Of a stretch of DNA of 64,000 nt, positions 12,334 to 24,584 are shown piece after piece. Source of the stretch: Hirsutella rhossiliensis (Eukaryota > Ascomycota > Sordariomycetes > Hypocreales > Ophiocordycipitaceae); the NCBI RefSeq assembly GCF_020360975.1, contig NW_025408670.1:248001-312000 (forward strand), read 5' to 3'. The notes beneath the pieces are model-generated. The model made no database searches. It saw nothing but the letters and a program-made list of their open reading frames with translations, and was not told where the DNA came from. Both the position numbers and the translations under genes were made by a program. The stretch's first letter is position 1; every line of letters starts with the position of its first letter.

Positions 12334-13577
12334 TCAATACAGCGAAGGCTTGAGGGACGGCCTTGCAGCGTTGCCAATCTGGCTTCGCAGCCACTCGCCG
12401 ATTATTTCGTTGACCTGCGTGCTCGTCTCCCAGAGCGCCCAGTGCGAGCTATTGACCTCTGCCCTAGTCAATTGCGGTATGAAATGCTCCATGCCAGCCG
12501 AGAGGCTCGGGGGTAGGGCTTCGTCTTTCGATGCCGCTATAAAGAGCGTCGGCGTCTCAAGAGTAATGGGCTTGTTTGCCAGCATCTGCTCTTCCTCCCA
12601 ATCAATCTTGCGAGTTCTGTACCAGTTGAGAGGCCCCCGCATCCGCGGAGCTTCTTGAAGCATGAACTGGTCCGCATAGTAGCTCAATTCGTCCTCCGAA
12701 AGCCAGACACTTCGCGAGAGGGTAGGCAGCTTCTTGAGGGAAACGCCGTTGGTTGCATGCCAAGCTGGCTCACCCTGTGGGTCAAGACCGTCGTACATGG
12801 CGTTCAGAAACTGACGCACATCTTCTCGTTCCCGAATGGCGACTTCAATCTCGGGCCCTATGAACTGAAGCATATAGGTGAGATGCTTATACGGTCCGGC
12901 CACCAGATCCTCAATGGCCATGTAAGGCTTCATGGGTAGCAAGAAGGGCGTACAGACGCTGAAGATGGCCTTGACCAAGCCGGGTGCCACATGGCAACCC
13001 GCCAAGCAAGGTGACTGCCCCAGTCGTGACCGCCGAGAATGATCTGCTCGCCCTTCGCAATTCGGTTGGCCAATTCTTCGAGATCCGCCGACATGCTTTG
13101 CAGTGACAACTGGTGTAGGTCGTCCGGCCTAGAGCTGCCAGCATAACCAAGCATGTCCGGAGCTACGACTCGATAGCCTAGACACATGAGGTATGGCACC
13201 TGATAACGCCAGCCAAACCCCAAATCGGGGAAGCCGTGGATCAAAAAGACAGTGCTAATAGGGGGCATGGACCCGGGTTCGCCGATTATGTAGTGGTAGG
13301 TGTTGCCGTGGATCTCGGCCGAGGCGTATCGGACTCGAGGGTCGTTGGGAATAAGCTTGCCGGCTCCTTTGAGGTGGTCGCAATCATTATCCTCCATTCG
13401 GCGCGGTGGCAGCGAGGCAGATCCTGCTAGTGGCTTGGACTGCTCGTCAGGGACTCGGCGTACAAAATCAAGATGCGATATGATGGAACCTACAGGTTCA
13501 TGTGATTCCCGCATTGAAAACGGAGCCAAAGCTCCAACAGAAGCAATAAGAGCCGCGAGTAGGATAGTAGTCTTCAT
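12334..13577 (-). pseudogene. secreted epoxide hydrolase (alpha/beta hydrolase), single frameshift
   Basis: It would hydrolyse epoxides to diols outside the cell or in the secretory path. From ATG 13577 there is a signal peptide (MKTTILLAALIASVGALA), the oxyanion motif HGFPD (about residue 114) and the nucleophile in GGHDWGS (Asp about 185). The frame breaks after MWHP near 12975-12981. The next frame continues exactly as family members do (LVKAIFSVCTPFL), then gives cap tyrosines (SYYADQ, NWYRTR), the acid in ASKDEALPP and the catalytic His in SSHWALWE, ending at 12334. One missing base explains everything, and no intron fits. It is thus a young pseudogene or a sequencing error. Both parts together are about 410 codons, the usual length. 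Confidence 0.85.
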
Positions 13578-13688
13578 GGTTCCTGGCTTGTACGCGATAT
13601 GCTTTAAGATAATAGGAGGTGAAAATTCAAGTGTCGATGATGGTAAAGCCCCTACTTCAGCCCTGTGCTATTGAAGACCAATCAGTCT

Positions 13689-13695
13689 CTTTATA
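13689..13695 (-). promoter_or_regulatory. TATA box of the epoxide hydrolase
   Basis: TATAAAG on the minus strand lies about 112 bp upstream of the hydrolase ATG. The MITE begins only about 30 bp further upstream. Confidence 0.4.
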
Positions 13696-13723
13696 CGGCG
13701 TTCTAGAGGGCATACTGACTTTA

Positions 13724-14122
13724 GCTATTAATAAGACCTTACTATTTACATAGATAAAATTCTCTACTTATATATAATTATATAGAACACCTAAACTTAA
13801 AGTACCTTAATATTACTTCAAGGTACTGCATATACTTTGCCTACCTCCCTCACCTACTAAGAAGGCCTAGATTACGAACAAGCGCACTCGAGCACCCGAG
13901 CTAGTAGGGGACGGGTCCCCCTTGGAGAGGGGCCCTACTGTGGGGTTTATCTCCGCGCAGGTGAGTGCGACGTGTAAGATCGCGACTTTAAGGACTTAAA
14001 AGATATACGAAGTTAAGTATTAATTACTAAGCGGATCTAGCTACTAATTAAAAGAGAGGATTTTAAGAAATTCTATATAAATAGAGAATTTTATCTATGC
14101 AAATAGTAAGACTTATTGATAA
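13724..14122. mobile_element. MITE, probably hAT-type, 399 bp
   Basis: The ends form terminal inverted repeats of about 50 bp (13724-13774 and 14072-14122), sharing for example TAGATAAAATTCTCTA with only a few, mostly C/T, differences. An identical 8-bp direct repeat TGACTTTA flanks it (13716-13723 and 14123-14130), which fits an hAT target-site duplication. The flanks and TIRs are very AT-rich around a GC-rich core near 13.86-13.98 kb. There is no transposase reading frame, so it would depend on a partner elsewhere. The transitions between the TIRs are compatible with repeat-induced point mutation. Confidence 0.75.
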
Positions 14123-14130
14123 TGACTTTA

Positions 14131-15145
14131 AGCCTTAAGAACCTATCTCCTATATACTTACATTTCATCTCATGAGGTTCATCACCACGTACGATCACTG
14201 AGTTCTGCCCACTTCATGTTTAACATATAAGCAGCCTGGCTGAAGTGGGCCATCGAAAGCTTTAAGATTTTGAATAAACTTATACAGTCTCATTGCTCCC
14301 CATTCTGCTGATAATCGGTCGGGCCGATGTCAAAATCCGCTGAGGTAGCCTTGCCGTTCAAACGGGATCTCTAATTACGGCTGCGCTCTCCATAGGTTCC
14401 ACGGTTTTGCAATGCTGTGGGCCAGCAGCCTCCCAAGAAGTTTCCCCATACGGCTTCTCGCAAAGGCGTCGTCCCATCTTTTACGTAATTACCCCCCTTG
14501 CTTGCATGGAGACATAACTACACGGGACGCACAAGAGGCAACTCGCGTCAATTGGTGTCGAGTAAGGCTTGGTGTCGCACTGTGTTCGCCCGAACAGACA
14601 GGAATCCGGGTTTGACTGGAGACGCGAGAAAAGCTAAGCAATGACCAACTTAACCGACTTCGGTGTGGAGCAGTACATAAAGTCGATGGTGAATAAACCA
14701 CTAAAGATGGCGAATATCTTTGCCCTACGTCAAAGGGGGACTTCTGCAGATCGTGAGCTGAGCGATAACGGTATCCAGATGTTCCGGGCTCCTCGGGCGG
14801 CGGGTAGATGGATAGCCCGAGGCTCGACTTCTTCGCGAGTGGCTGTGTTGGACAAAATTTGTTTAAGAACAATCAAAGTAAGACTTTTCCTACTTTTTAT
14901 GACTTTAAAGTCGACCTTGTCCTTGTCGTGAACTCCCCTCTCCATACACAAGGTCTAATTTGCCTTTGACATCTGATATCGGTCCCCGGCGCTCCATCGC
15001 AAGAAGCTTTATTCATACGTAGCACCTTCGGGGAGTACGGAGATGCAGACGAAGAGACGACGTTTATACAGAGTAGGTTAAAGCAAGGGACTCGTTCTCG
15101 TGCTGTAAACGACATTGCGTTTCTGTTATAGTTCCACGACTTTTA
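14131..15145. other. intergenic, no gene seen
   Basis: Spacer between the MITE and the 3' end of the NOS gene. Short frames such as 14641-14931 (plus) lack motifs. No terminator-like structure was recognised beyond AT-rich runs. Confidence 0.6.
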
Positions 15146-18100
15146 TCAGGCCTCAGTGAATACGTAGACCTCCTCGACCCATCTCTCGCCCAGAACCTCT
15201 CTGATGGACTTGACTCCCACAATTGCTTCAAGATTCCGCGCAAAGTCATCCGCCGCCTCTTTCGACGCACAAACAAAGACGCTTGCTCCCTCGTCTCGAA
15301 TCTTTTTCCGTATCTGGTTCGCAACCCCCTCTTTGAATATCTTATCCTGAGCTCGGTTCTTTTCCGGGTTGCTCGGCGTCAAGTGTAGCATATCCACCAG
15401 CTCCAGTGCCAAGGCTTCGTGGGTGGACTCGGCAACGATGTCGGCGTCGCCGGGCCTGAAGCCAAGGAACAAGGATATCGAATCCTCTCGGCTCGTCTTT
15501 CCCATCTTTAACTCCATCATTTTGCTCGCGGCTGGCCGATCGGCCGCAATGGCGGACCTGGCCTGCAAAAGACCCCGCAAGGGTGCGATGCCGGAGCCGG
15601 TGGTGAAGGCAATCAGGGGCTTATGATCGTTAACCAAGTGCGCGCCGGGCCCGTGGCGAATCCGAACGAAGAGTCGTTCTCCCCTCCTGGCCTTGGAGAG
15701 GAAATGGTCTGTGACGAGCCCTCCAGGGTGTGTCTGCAGGGTGAGCTCCAGCACGTTTCCCATGTTTTGCAAGTTCCAATACAGCTGGGATGAGGCAGTA
15801 GAGAAAGTTCTCGATCGTCTGGTCGGGAGGGCCATCATGAAGCCCGAGAGATTGCCTCGCTTTGCCTTGGACTGCCAGCCTACTGGCAAATCCTTGATGG
15901 AGCTCTTCATCGGGCTTTGCAAAAGCTTGGCTTCCTCTTCACTCGTCAGGTTCAATCCCAGACTGGCAGCCCACTTGAGACTCGTGAACGGTTTGTCTGG
16001 ATCCACAAGCGAAAAGAGCTGCCTCGTGCTGACTTGACCCTCCTCAAATGTGAGCAACTCGTCTCCTGTCAACCTAGCAGTCAACAGTAGTTCGTCAATT
16101 TTATCCTCGCTGAGCGGCACAAAGACATCGACATGGCTCATGTGGCTGTACTCGAGTCTGCCAATGTCCAAGGCCACCCGTCGGATATCTCCCTCCTTGG
16201 GCATGTGGACCGAGATGACCTTTGCTGGCGAAAGCTGAGCCAGCAGCAATCCAGTTGAGTCGTCGTTCTGCTCGGCCGTGAAGTCATCGACACTCTCAGT
16301 ACTGCTGTCGTACTTTGCTTCGAGGTGAGCCAGCCAAGTCTTGAACTGCCTCCAAGGCGGGTCCTCCTTGAGCGTATCAGCTTGGAACAAAGGCATTGAG
16401 CTGGAGAACCCAAGCTTTTCCATGGCCGCCTCCAGTTTAAATGCGGCCCCGTTGAAGTTCGCCGCGTACGAGGAGTTGCCATTGCCAAAGATGCAGAAAT
16501 GGACATCGCTAGCCTCGACTTTGGCAAGTGACTTGCATTTCTGCAGCATTGTCTGCCCATTGGTAGGCACATCGCCACGGCCGGCAGAACTAGCAATAAT
16601 GAAAACGAGGTCCCCAGTCGACAGGGCGCCGGGTTGAAAGTCGTTGAGTGGAGCAGCTGACGCAATTGACGGAAACTCACTTGTCTGATCCATGATAATG
16701 TGTAGCCTTTGCTCCAGCTTGATAGCCAGACGCTGAGCCGTTGTTCCAGAGCTGCAGTAAAAAACGCGGATCATTGGTGTCGACGGGTGACCGTTGGTGA
16801 GCCCAGAGTGAGCCAGCATCTTGTCGTTGAATGGCTCGACATGACCATTAACGTGGCATATGCCGTTTGTGTCGTTGACTACATTGACCCCATTTCTCTT
16901 GGGGGTCAAGCCGTTTCTTCCAGCTTTGAGCCTTTTCCAGACCTTGATTGGGTTCTCCTTTAATCGACAGATCATTGGCTTGGGCTGGTAGTTAGGCGCT
17001 CCGCCTCGGTGCCAAACAGGAATAATACTGCCCTGCGGCGGGGCGAGCCAGTATGGATCTGCTGGAAGCCGGAACCCGTGTTTAGCCAGATGCTGGTCGT
17101 CAAAGTTGGTATACATGGCACTGGCGGTGAGGCTGTCGCTCATTCGCACGCCGGCCTCCATGAAGGACCAGTGGACGGCAAATGTCAGCTCAGTCTGCGC
17201 GCGAGACAAGAGGGCAAGCCGCTCCCACTGCGGAAGCTCGTCAAGCTCTTGGCCCGGTTGGAGGAGATTGAGAGCTGAGACGATTGATGGAAGAACATTG
17301 TATCGGAAGCTGTCGGCAAGATCACGTACTCCAATCTCGGCGTCCATGAACCAGCCGATGAAGGGAGTGGCCGTGTATTGAACTCCGCCAATGTCGAATC
17401 CCAGCTGTGACAAAGCTGGGGCAGGAACCCAACGTAGCCCTAGCTTGTCGAAGGCCAAAGAGTACTGCGAGTTTGGATGGCGAATCTGTACCAGGGGGAA
17501 CAGGCTTTCCGGGACGGGAGTAATGTATGGCTCGTCACCTTCTGCCATGGTGACCAAAGGAAGTAGGTCCCAGCGGGTCCGGATGACTGGGGGCTCCCAG
17601 CCTAAAGAAATGATGGACTCTGTCAAGGAGGCATTCGCTGGATCTCCCAGTATGCTCCCGTCTGGTTGGCGATAGCCGGCAAATGCCAGAAACTGCTGGC
17701 TCCACACCATTGAGCCAGGTCGATTGGGCTTCTTGGGCGGGAAAACGAAGACTGGAACGAATTAGTATGAGAGACAGGGCCGCGGGTCAAGGTGCGCCAT
17801 TACCGCTGGGTTGGATGTCTCCGCCGTTGAATGCTTCATGCATTCCTTGGACGAGGACTTGACCCATCTCTTTGCTTGTCTTGATATGTCGAAAGTCGTG
17901 CAATCTGCCGAACAAAGCGTGAGTGATCTTACATAGACATTTGAGGCACAGTTAGATAGGGGATGAACTACTTCAGATAAGAATACTCGCTTCGCATGAT
18001 GCACTTTCTTGCGTGCTTCCAGGACAGCCTCAGCCCGTGTTCGAGCTCTTCAACCGTCTGGTGCCAGGTGCCGGCGAGTGACTTGGGCCCTTTCCCGTCT

Positions 18101-18396
18101 GCGTCTGGCAGCACGACAGACGTCTGGCGAATTTCATGGAGCACAGTGTGAACTCGCTCTTCGAGGGCCTCGTCATCTTTGATGATGCCATCTCTGTGAA
18201 GTTGGTGAAGGAAATCGACTGCTTCAGTCTCGACAGTTTCAATATTCCGATCATCACCCAACTTCGGTTCGTCTGTGTGCACCATTCGACCACTTTGACA
18301 AAATGATCGAGTACATCCTGTGGACGAGAGCTGGGGGTAGTGGGACTTGATCCTCCTAAACTCCTCTTGAGGACATGTTCTTGCCTTGGTAGACAT
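15146..18396 (-). CDS. nitric oxide synthase, full-length fungal type (oxygenase plus reductase)
   Basis: Predicted to make NO and citrulline from arginine. The exons are 18396-17972, 17904-17804 and 17751-15146, with introns of 67 and 52 nt; the product is 1043 aa. N-terminal C28-X4-C33 matches the NOS zinc site. WKHARKC gives the haem-stacking Trp126 and haem ligand Cys132. GWFMDAEIGVRD carries the substrate Glu314, and YWLAPP keeps one pterin-pocket Trp. A basic stretch at 443-463 could bind calmodulin. A flavodoxin domain (about 501-660) follows, then an FAD domain with RTFS (about 823-826) and an NADPH motif TTGSGIAPLRG (about 892-902). It is unlike animals in having RSEY after the haem Cys and WHRGG where animals have FHQEM. 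No stop or frame break is seen, so it looks functional. Confidence 0.93.
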
Positions 18397-21300
18397 AGCG
18401 CTTGAACTAGGGGGCGGACAGGAAGGTCAAGTCAGTTGCTGTGAATCCCTGGATGATCTTCGACGCCATAAAAGGGAAGAATAACGTGAACTTGGATTTG
18501 ACTCACGATCACAGATTATCAAAGAAATCAAAAGTAGATGTTTGGGTTGTCCCAGTGCGAGTGTATGAAAGGCCTTTGAAATAAGGCCAGCTGCTTCAAG
18601 GCGATCAAAGATAGAACACCCAAGTCAGATAATGTGGGGTAGATAAGACGATGAAGTCTTGGACTTGATTAAGGCGGAAGAAGATGAAGCTATGATCTGG
18701 GACATGTTTCCATCTTTATTCCCCAGAAACAAAGCGTCGAGACATCGAGACTCGAGGTTTGTGGAAGGGGCTGAGCAATTCCAGACCACCCCGTGATGTA
18801 ATACAAATGCAATGATGAGTTGGCAAACTGCTGGTTTGCTACTCATGCCCATTGAGAAGGAAGAAATTGTAAGACGTTGGGGACCAATGGGTACTACAAG
18901 CAATCTTGGCAATTCCTGGCATCCAATGACCTATGCGGCCGACGTCGCTCAAGAACCTACGTGAATCTTGGCGAGCTTTCACCCAATTACCCAAATGAAG
19001 GGATGTAACTCAATAATTCGACGGAATCTTGGCAAACGAACCTTCTACCCAATTAGCTATGTAGAGGATGCAGATCCATGATTTCTTGCATTACGAATCC
19101 TCGAGCGGTCAGACCATACCACGAGTCTGAAAGCTTGGATGGGGGAGAGGCAAACCAGTAAACACGACAAGGGCTTTCAAACTCAAAGTCTCGCAACGGC
19201 TAATTGTCTCGTTTAGTCTTGAGAGAAAGGAAGAGACTAAGACTGCCCTGTCAGGAGACGAGATGAAGAGTGGGGATGGGAGACGGCTCGATCCCGAAGC
19301 CGAAGCATTGCTCCAAACTTGGGACTTCCAAGATATGAGCCAAGGAATACCCCCAAGACGCGGCCCGTCGAATTAACCGTTCCGTGCAACGGGCAGACGG
19401 CCCATGTCAGGGGGAGTGAGGCTAGCGCATGACCGGCTATGGAGTGGTGCGGCCCGGACAGGAGGGAAGACCCGGGCGGAAGGAGGACCCGGGGAGTGGC
19501 ATCAAGGATTTAAGGTAGACTTTTGAGTTAATTTTTGAGTGCATGTCGTGCTAGGGTGGCTGTAACGATTCGCCCTGACGGTTGTAAGATCAACCATCAC
19601 GTGCAGATCGCCTGCATCGGGAGCTGATTCGTGCATTGTACTCGGTTGTGTCCGATTCGACGGGCAGAGAAATAGAGTTGCCGGAAGCAAAGGGGCCTGG
19701 ACTTGCGGTGCGCATGTCGAATTATCCCGAGACCTCAAGTCCCTACCATGCCCGCCGAGAAAGACGACTGTGCGCCATATGCATATTACATGTCTTTGCC
19801 AAGTGCCCAGCTTTAACACGTCTGGTACTCTGGTAGTATTACGGTACCATGCATGCACGCACTGGGGTGGAAAGCATTCGTCATGAGGCCAGCCGTCGAC
19901 CTGATCTTGACTCGTACGCGTAACGTCCTCAGTTCATGTTGCACATGCAACAGGGTAACGACACGTACCTACATCTGCCGAATAACCAAGTTATCAGATG
20001 TAAACGACTTTGTAAACAGCACTGGGCTCTTGTCGGTAATTATGTACTTGTTCGAGGATCTGGTCCGCCAGCATGGCTGTAACGCTGGTGAGATCTACAC
20101 ATGTTTCAGGCATCGAGAGCCTGGCGAGGCTAAACACTCGGCATAAGACGCTTCAGCGTAGTGGAGATGCATTCAAGCCTGGCTGGACCCCTCGCGAGAC
20201 CTGACGCAAACACATCCAGTTGAGGACGAGTTGTCACACCATCCTACTGCCAGCGTCAACTGCGGCCCGCCACGAAGTGAAGTGTGCATACACGGTGTCG
20301 GCACAAGCCACTTGATGCTTGAGGCACTGTGCCCGAGGATGCGTTCACCGCCGAGGACGACGGGGAAGCCAGAGATTGCAAGCGAGCAGCGAAGCTCGAG
20401 AATGTACACGTTAACGTCGGGTCATCACGGTGAAGCAATGGCCAAGCGCACGTGGGGTTTCGAGACAAGAAGGATCTGATTTTACCGACAAGAACGGGGA
20501 AACTCTTTGAGCCAAGACGGTTGGATCCTCAGCGCCGCCTCAAGACGAAAGTCTTGGCGGATATGTCGACATTGGCAAACAAGGCGGCACGGCACGTGCC
20601 GCCAGAGGAAGGTGGCCTATTTGATTTGAATGATCCCGCTTGTTCTCTGCGACTTGACCGATTCGGACTTCTCCACCAAGTTACCAAGGAATCTGGTCGC
20701 TGAGTCCGTCGTGGCAAGACGGAGCTCAGCCCACTGCAGGTTTGACGAGCAAAGGTGGACAAATGAAAATAGAAAGGGGACAGGGGTGAGACAGCCGGCG
20801 AATCTCAGGTCAGCGGGGGTTGCTTGGCCGAGCAAGACGGGCCGTCTTCCTTGAAAAGGTCCGCATGATGATTCTCCATTCAGCAGCTGATGACGGTCCG
20901 CTCGGCCGTGGTCGAGTTGAACTCGCCACACAGGTGTGGGCATGTGTGCGTAGCCTCGTCCACGCCAAGCCATCAACTCCCAGGCCCCTATGAGAACGTT
21001 CGGCGGGATGACAACTCCGCACAGCAAAACCTGACACCAGACAGCCACAAGACGGCCCCGGGATCGAATCGGAAGTGTTTCTCGCCCACACCTTTAGTAC
21101 GAGATGCTACTACACACGATGCAACATGGATGCATTCTTGTTTATGCCCCTTTGAACCTGACATGCCCGACTTATCTCAGACGAGAATACATGGATTTGG
21201 CTCTACCGCTCACAAGTGTTCATCGTGCACCTGTCGAGGCCGGCAGAGCCAAGAACGGCCCCAGGCAGCCATGACATTAGAGACGCCGCGTTGCACGGCA

Positions 21301-23828
21301 GGGTGGTACTGTACGCCCGTGTCACATACCTCTTCAGTGCCTCTCCACTGATCTGCATCTGCACCGCCTCAACGCTTCAGGCTCCTGGACGGGAATAGCC
21401 TCCATCGCCGAGCACCTTGAGATGCACATCCAACGCTGTGCAACAATGCAATAGACACTATGTCCACTGAGAACGTGGCCAGGAATTCCTTGTGCTTCTT
21501 GGCAGCATTGGGCATTAATAATGTCCCGTCATAGAATTTGATCGCCACGGGCGTCTGGGCGAATGGTAGACGAGCAGGCCTCTCCGTTGTGTAATTGAAT
21601 TGGGTCACGGTGGATGCATACATGTAGCCACGTCGTGTAGTATCGCCACCTGAAGCTGCTGAAAACCTGACAGATGCTAGACGGTTGAAGCATCTATCAT
21701 TTCTGGCCCGAGTCCAGGTGTCCCGAGACAGAAAGCACTACACACGCCTTTGCTCCTTACTTGTTCAACTCGGACTTGCCGCTAATTTGGCTGCTCGGAT
21801 CCAACCTGGGGGCCTGGAAGGGGGCTCCGTGCGGTCTTCAGTGGCAATTGTCTGACACATACGTGTACTGTAAACATATGCAGGCCTTCGTTTCCTTGCA
21901 GCATGGCGGGGCGGCCCCGGAGCCTCTGCTTGGTCGGATATCCCGTCACAGGAGATTCTTTTCTTCCTTGCCAACAGGGTCCTGCACAGGTACGTGGTGG
22001 GGCACATGACCTTCATGCTTTTCCTCTCAACAATGCTCATTTGGGTCCGTGGTCCATCTCCCCATGGCCTAACGTGGCATGCCCGAGGATCATTGTAGAC
22101 TGGACGAGGCGGCCCCATTCCCCCAAAGCCTTGTTCCTACCCCCCAATCAGGGACTTGAGGTTTCAATTTTACCATAGATCAAGGAACTCTCGCCGCGAG
22201 ACTAAAACTAGAATACGCCGTTGTCCGATCCCACTACTCATCATCCGAAGACGTTGGGTCATTTCGAAGTCTGCTTTCTTCGGCTCCGGTCCGCGGCTCG
22301 GCCCGTGTGAGCCGGCCGCTTGGGACCACGAGTTTCATAAGCCCAATATTTCCATTCTCTTCTGCAGTTGCGCATGGCAGTTGTGGACATTCGACAAAGG
22401 CAAGCTCGATCTGACAAGCCGTTCTGCACTCATGCCATCTTGCTTCATCCTGTTACACAAGGACGAAAACCTCAACGTGAACAAACAGAGCGTTGCGCCC
22501 AGCCCCGGTTTCCAGAGCCGTAGCTATTCGCACGTTGAGTTCCATGCATCAGTCGATTCTGAGAGCTGGATTCTTCATATGCAATAGCACACCGGTTCCA
22601 TATGCGAGGTTTCAACATATTCGACTGATCAAGAACCTAACCTTGGCGGACTCATTCTATACTCTTGAGGCACCTCTGGCGGGTTTAATGATTGCAATTG
22701 GAGGTGAGGTTGTATTCCACGCTCAGGCGCCGTTCACACCTCCTTTTCAAGGATCCGCCTTTACAAGAAGGTTGAAAATCGTCCAACTCGATATCACGAA
22801 GCAATACGGACTCCCTCCTATTCGAAACAATCGTAGCCCGCATGTGACATGGCGTTATTCTCTCTCCCTTTCATAGCAGTTGACTTCAGTTGATGAACAG
22901 ATTCGACATCCACGTCACGAAGATGGCTCAGCAATACCTAAAGTAGGCGGCTCATCAGTTCATGTTATTATCGCGTTGGTGCATGTTTTCTGCTTCCCTC
23001 TAAATTCGGCACCGTCGTCCAACTTTACGTTATGGATGTTTGAACAGATAGAATAGATCGCGTTTAGTCCCGCACAATGACCTTACGTATTGAGAAGATG
23101 GAGGGATCATACGACTCCGCAGGATTGGTGTCCGGTCACTCCGTCCTGGTTCCAATTCCTACAGCTAAGGGGAAGACATTCTGCAGTGATACGAGAATCA
23201 CTGGACGCACGTTCGCTTGGGGTCATTTTAGGGTTACGTTCCTCTCACACCGTTTTACGTACCCATATGCCCCTTGGGATCATGCTATTCGTCGGTGCCA
23301 AGCCCTTGAGCAGGTACTATATATCCCCGCGTCTCTTTGCCCCCGGAAGCTCCAATCCTAGGCCATACATATGAAAGCCAAATGAATCTTTGACCTATTC
23401 AAAGCGAGCCTATCTTGGCCTAGCTAGTATTACCAGAACGTTTCCCTCGTCTTTCGTACGCACCTGTTCTCTTTCTGGCTCGCAAAATTGCCTACAGGCC
23501 TACAATAGAAGAAGAAAAGAGCCAAGAGGAACAAAACTGCGCGACTTGCCGTTGAATTGCAGCAAGGCCACTTGCAGCATGTCAAAGGGTCTTCCCAAAT
23601 CGTACTCCCAAAGCCAGCTCGGGACATTCATCAAGGGACAGAGAACTCTATCTTCTCCTTGCACCCTTGTAGTTCTTGACAAGATCAAATTCCAGATAAG
23701 CAATGCGCAGAACACCCCGAGCAAATGCAAGATGGTTCGAGTGACTGGATCTGAGAATCAATGCTCCACGTCTAAAGGCACTCGTCTCTGAGGACTGCCG
23801 AGCTTCTGATAGCCAGGGAGGGTTTCTA
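18397..23828. other. long gene-poor region upstream of NOS
   Basis: No intact gene is recognised in about 5.4 kb. It contains the presumed NOS promoter, a degenerate 61-bp tandem repeat (18902-19085) and scattered short frames (for example 21369-21623 minus and 22156-22587 plus) with no domain. The absence of a divergent partner means NOS is not in an obvious cluster on this side. Confidence 0.55.
18902..19085. repeat. degenerate tandem repeat, about 61-bp period, 3 units
   Basis: AATCTTGGC recurs at 18902, 18964 and 19025, each followed by a CCAAT-containing block (TCCAATGACC, CCCAATTACC, CCCAATTAGC). The units are otherwise diverged. It lies about 0.5-0.7 kb upstream of the NOS start. Confidence 0.55.
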
Positions 23829-24584
23829 GGCAAGCAGCAAGAACATATGTCCGTTCCAGAACCCTTGTATGCCAAAGGAATCTTCAGCGAAGCCTCAGCA
23901 TTCGCAGTCCCCCTCAGGACCACATAAGATCGCAGCGAAGCCGTCGATCTAGAAGACGATTCTTTGACAGATGCGACTGAGCTTTGCCAAAAACCTGTCC
24001 GTCCCGACGGATCCCGCATTTCGATAATTCCAGGATTGCCTCGAGTGCGAGCATGATTTTGTCACTGAAGACAGCTATTCTTGGATCCAAGCCCTGTATG
24101 CGCCAAAATTTAGTCTAGCTGATTACTTGGCAACACTACCCGAGGATATTGCCGCCAGGATTGGGATCGGGCTTCTGAACCGTATTCGCCGGGGCGACTT
24201 TACGGTAGAAGATGATTGGTTACCGGCAATCGGAGGCTTAGAGCTCGGTTTTCCGTGGCTCCAACTTCCAGAGGTGGCACTTGTGTTCTGGGCAATTGCT
24301 ATCTCGTCGGTCTTTGATTCCACGACACGGTTCGAGAGGTATGTTGGTCGCTTGATATCTTCGGTCCTCTCAGGGTATGCCCCCAGACGTATTGGGTGCT
24401 GACATGGTCGTGGGCCTCCATCACGGGGCGATTGACTATAAATCTGCCTGGGCTGATTCAATCGACTCGTCGAGGACCTCGCGACTATCATAGACGCACA
24501 CGTGGACCTTACGACTGCCGGTATTCATTTTGGCAAGATGATAGGAGGCTGGATTTACATGAAAGCAATCCACCTTTAGTCTGA
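23829..24584 (+). pseudogene. decayed gene, family not recognised
   Basis: Coding-like segments appear in successive frames: EPLYAKGIFSEASAFAVPLR ended by TAA, then SEAVDLEDDSLTDATELCQK in that frame, then another frame with CLECEHDF, SYSWIQALYAPKFSLADYL, GDFTVEDDWLPAIGGLELG and a hydrophobic stretch. A GTATGT..CAG intron (about 24339-24373) joins this to a last exon ending at TGA 24582-24584. Stops and shifts upstream mean it is not expressible as it stands. The Cys pair followed by a hydrophobic segment suggests a membrane-associated protein, but I cannot name the family. Confidence 0.5.

Noticed and set aside
16138..16680. 180-codon frame on the NOS strand in another phase
   Set aside because: It is a shadow of the NOS flavodoxin region, Ser/Arg-rich with no homology.
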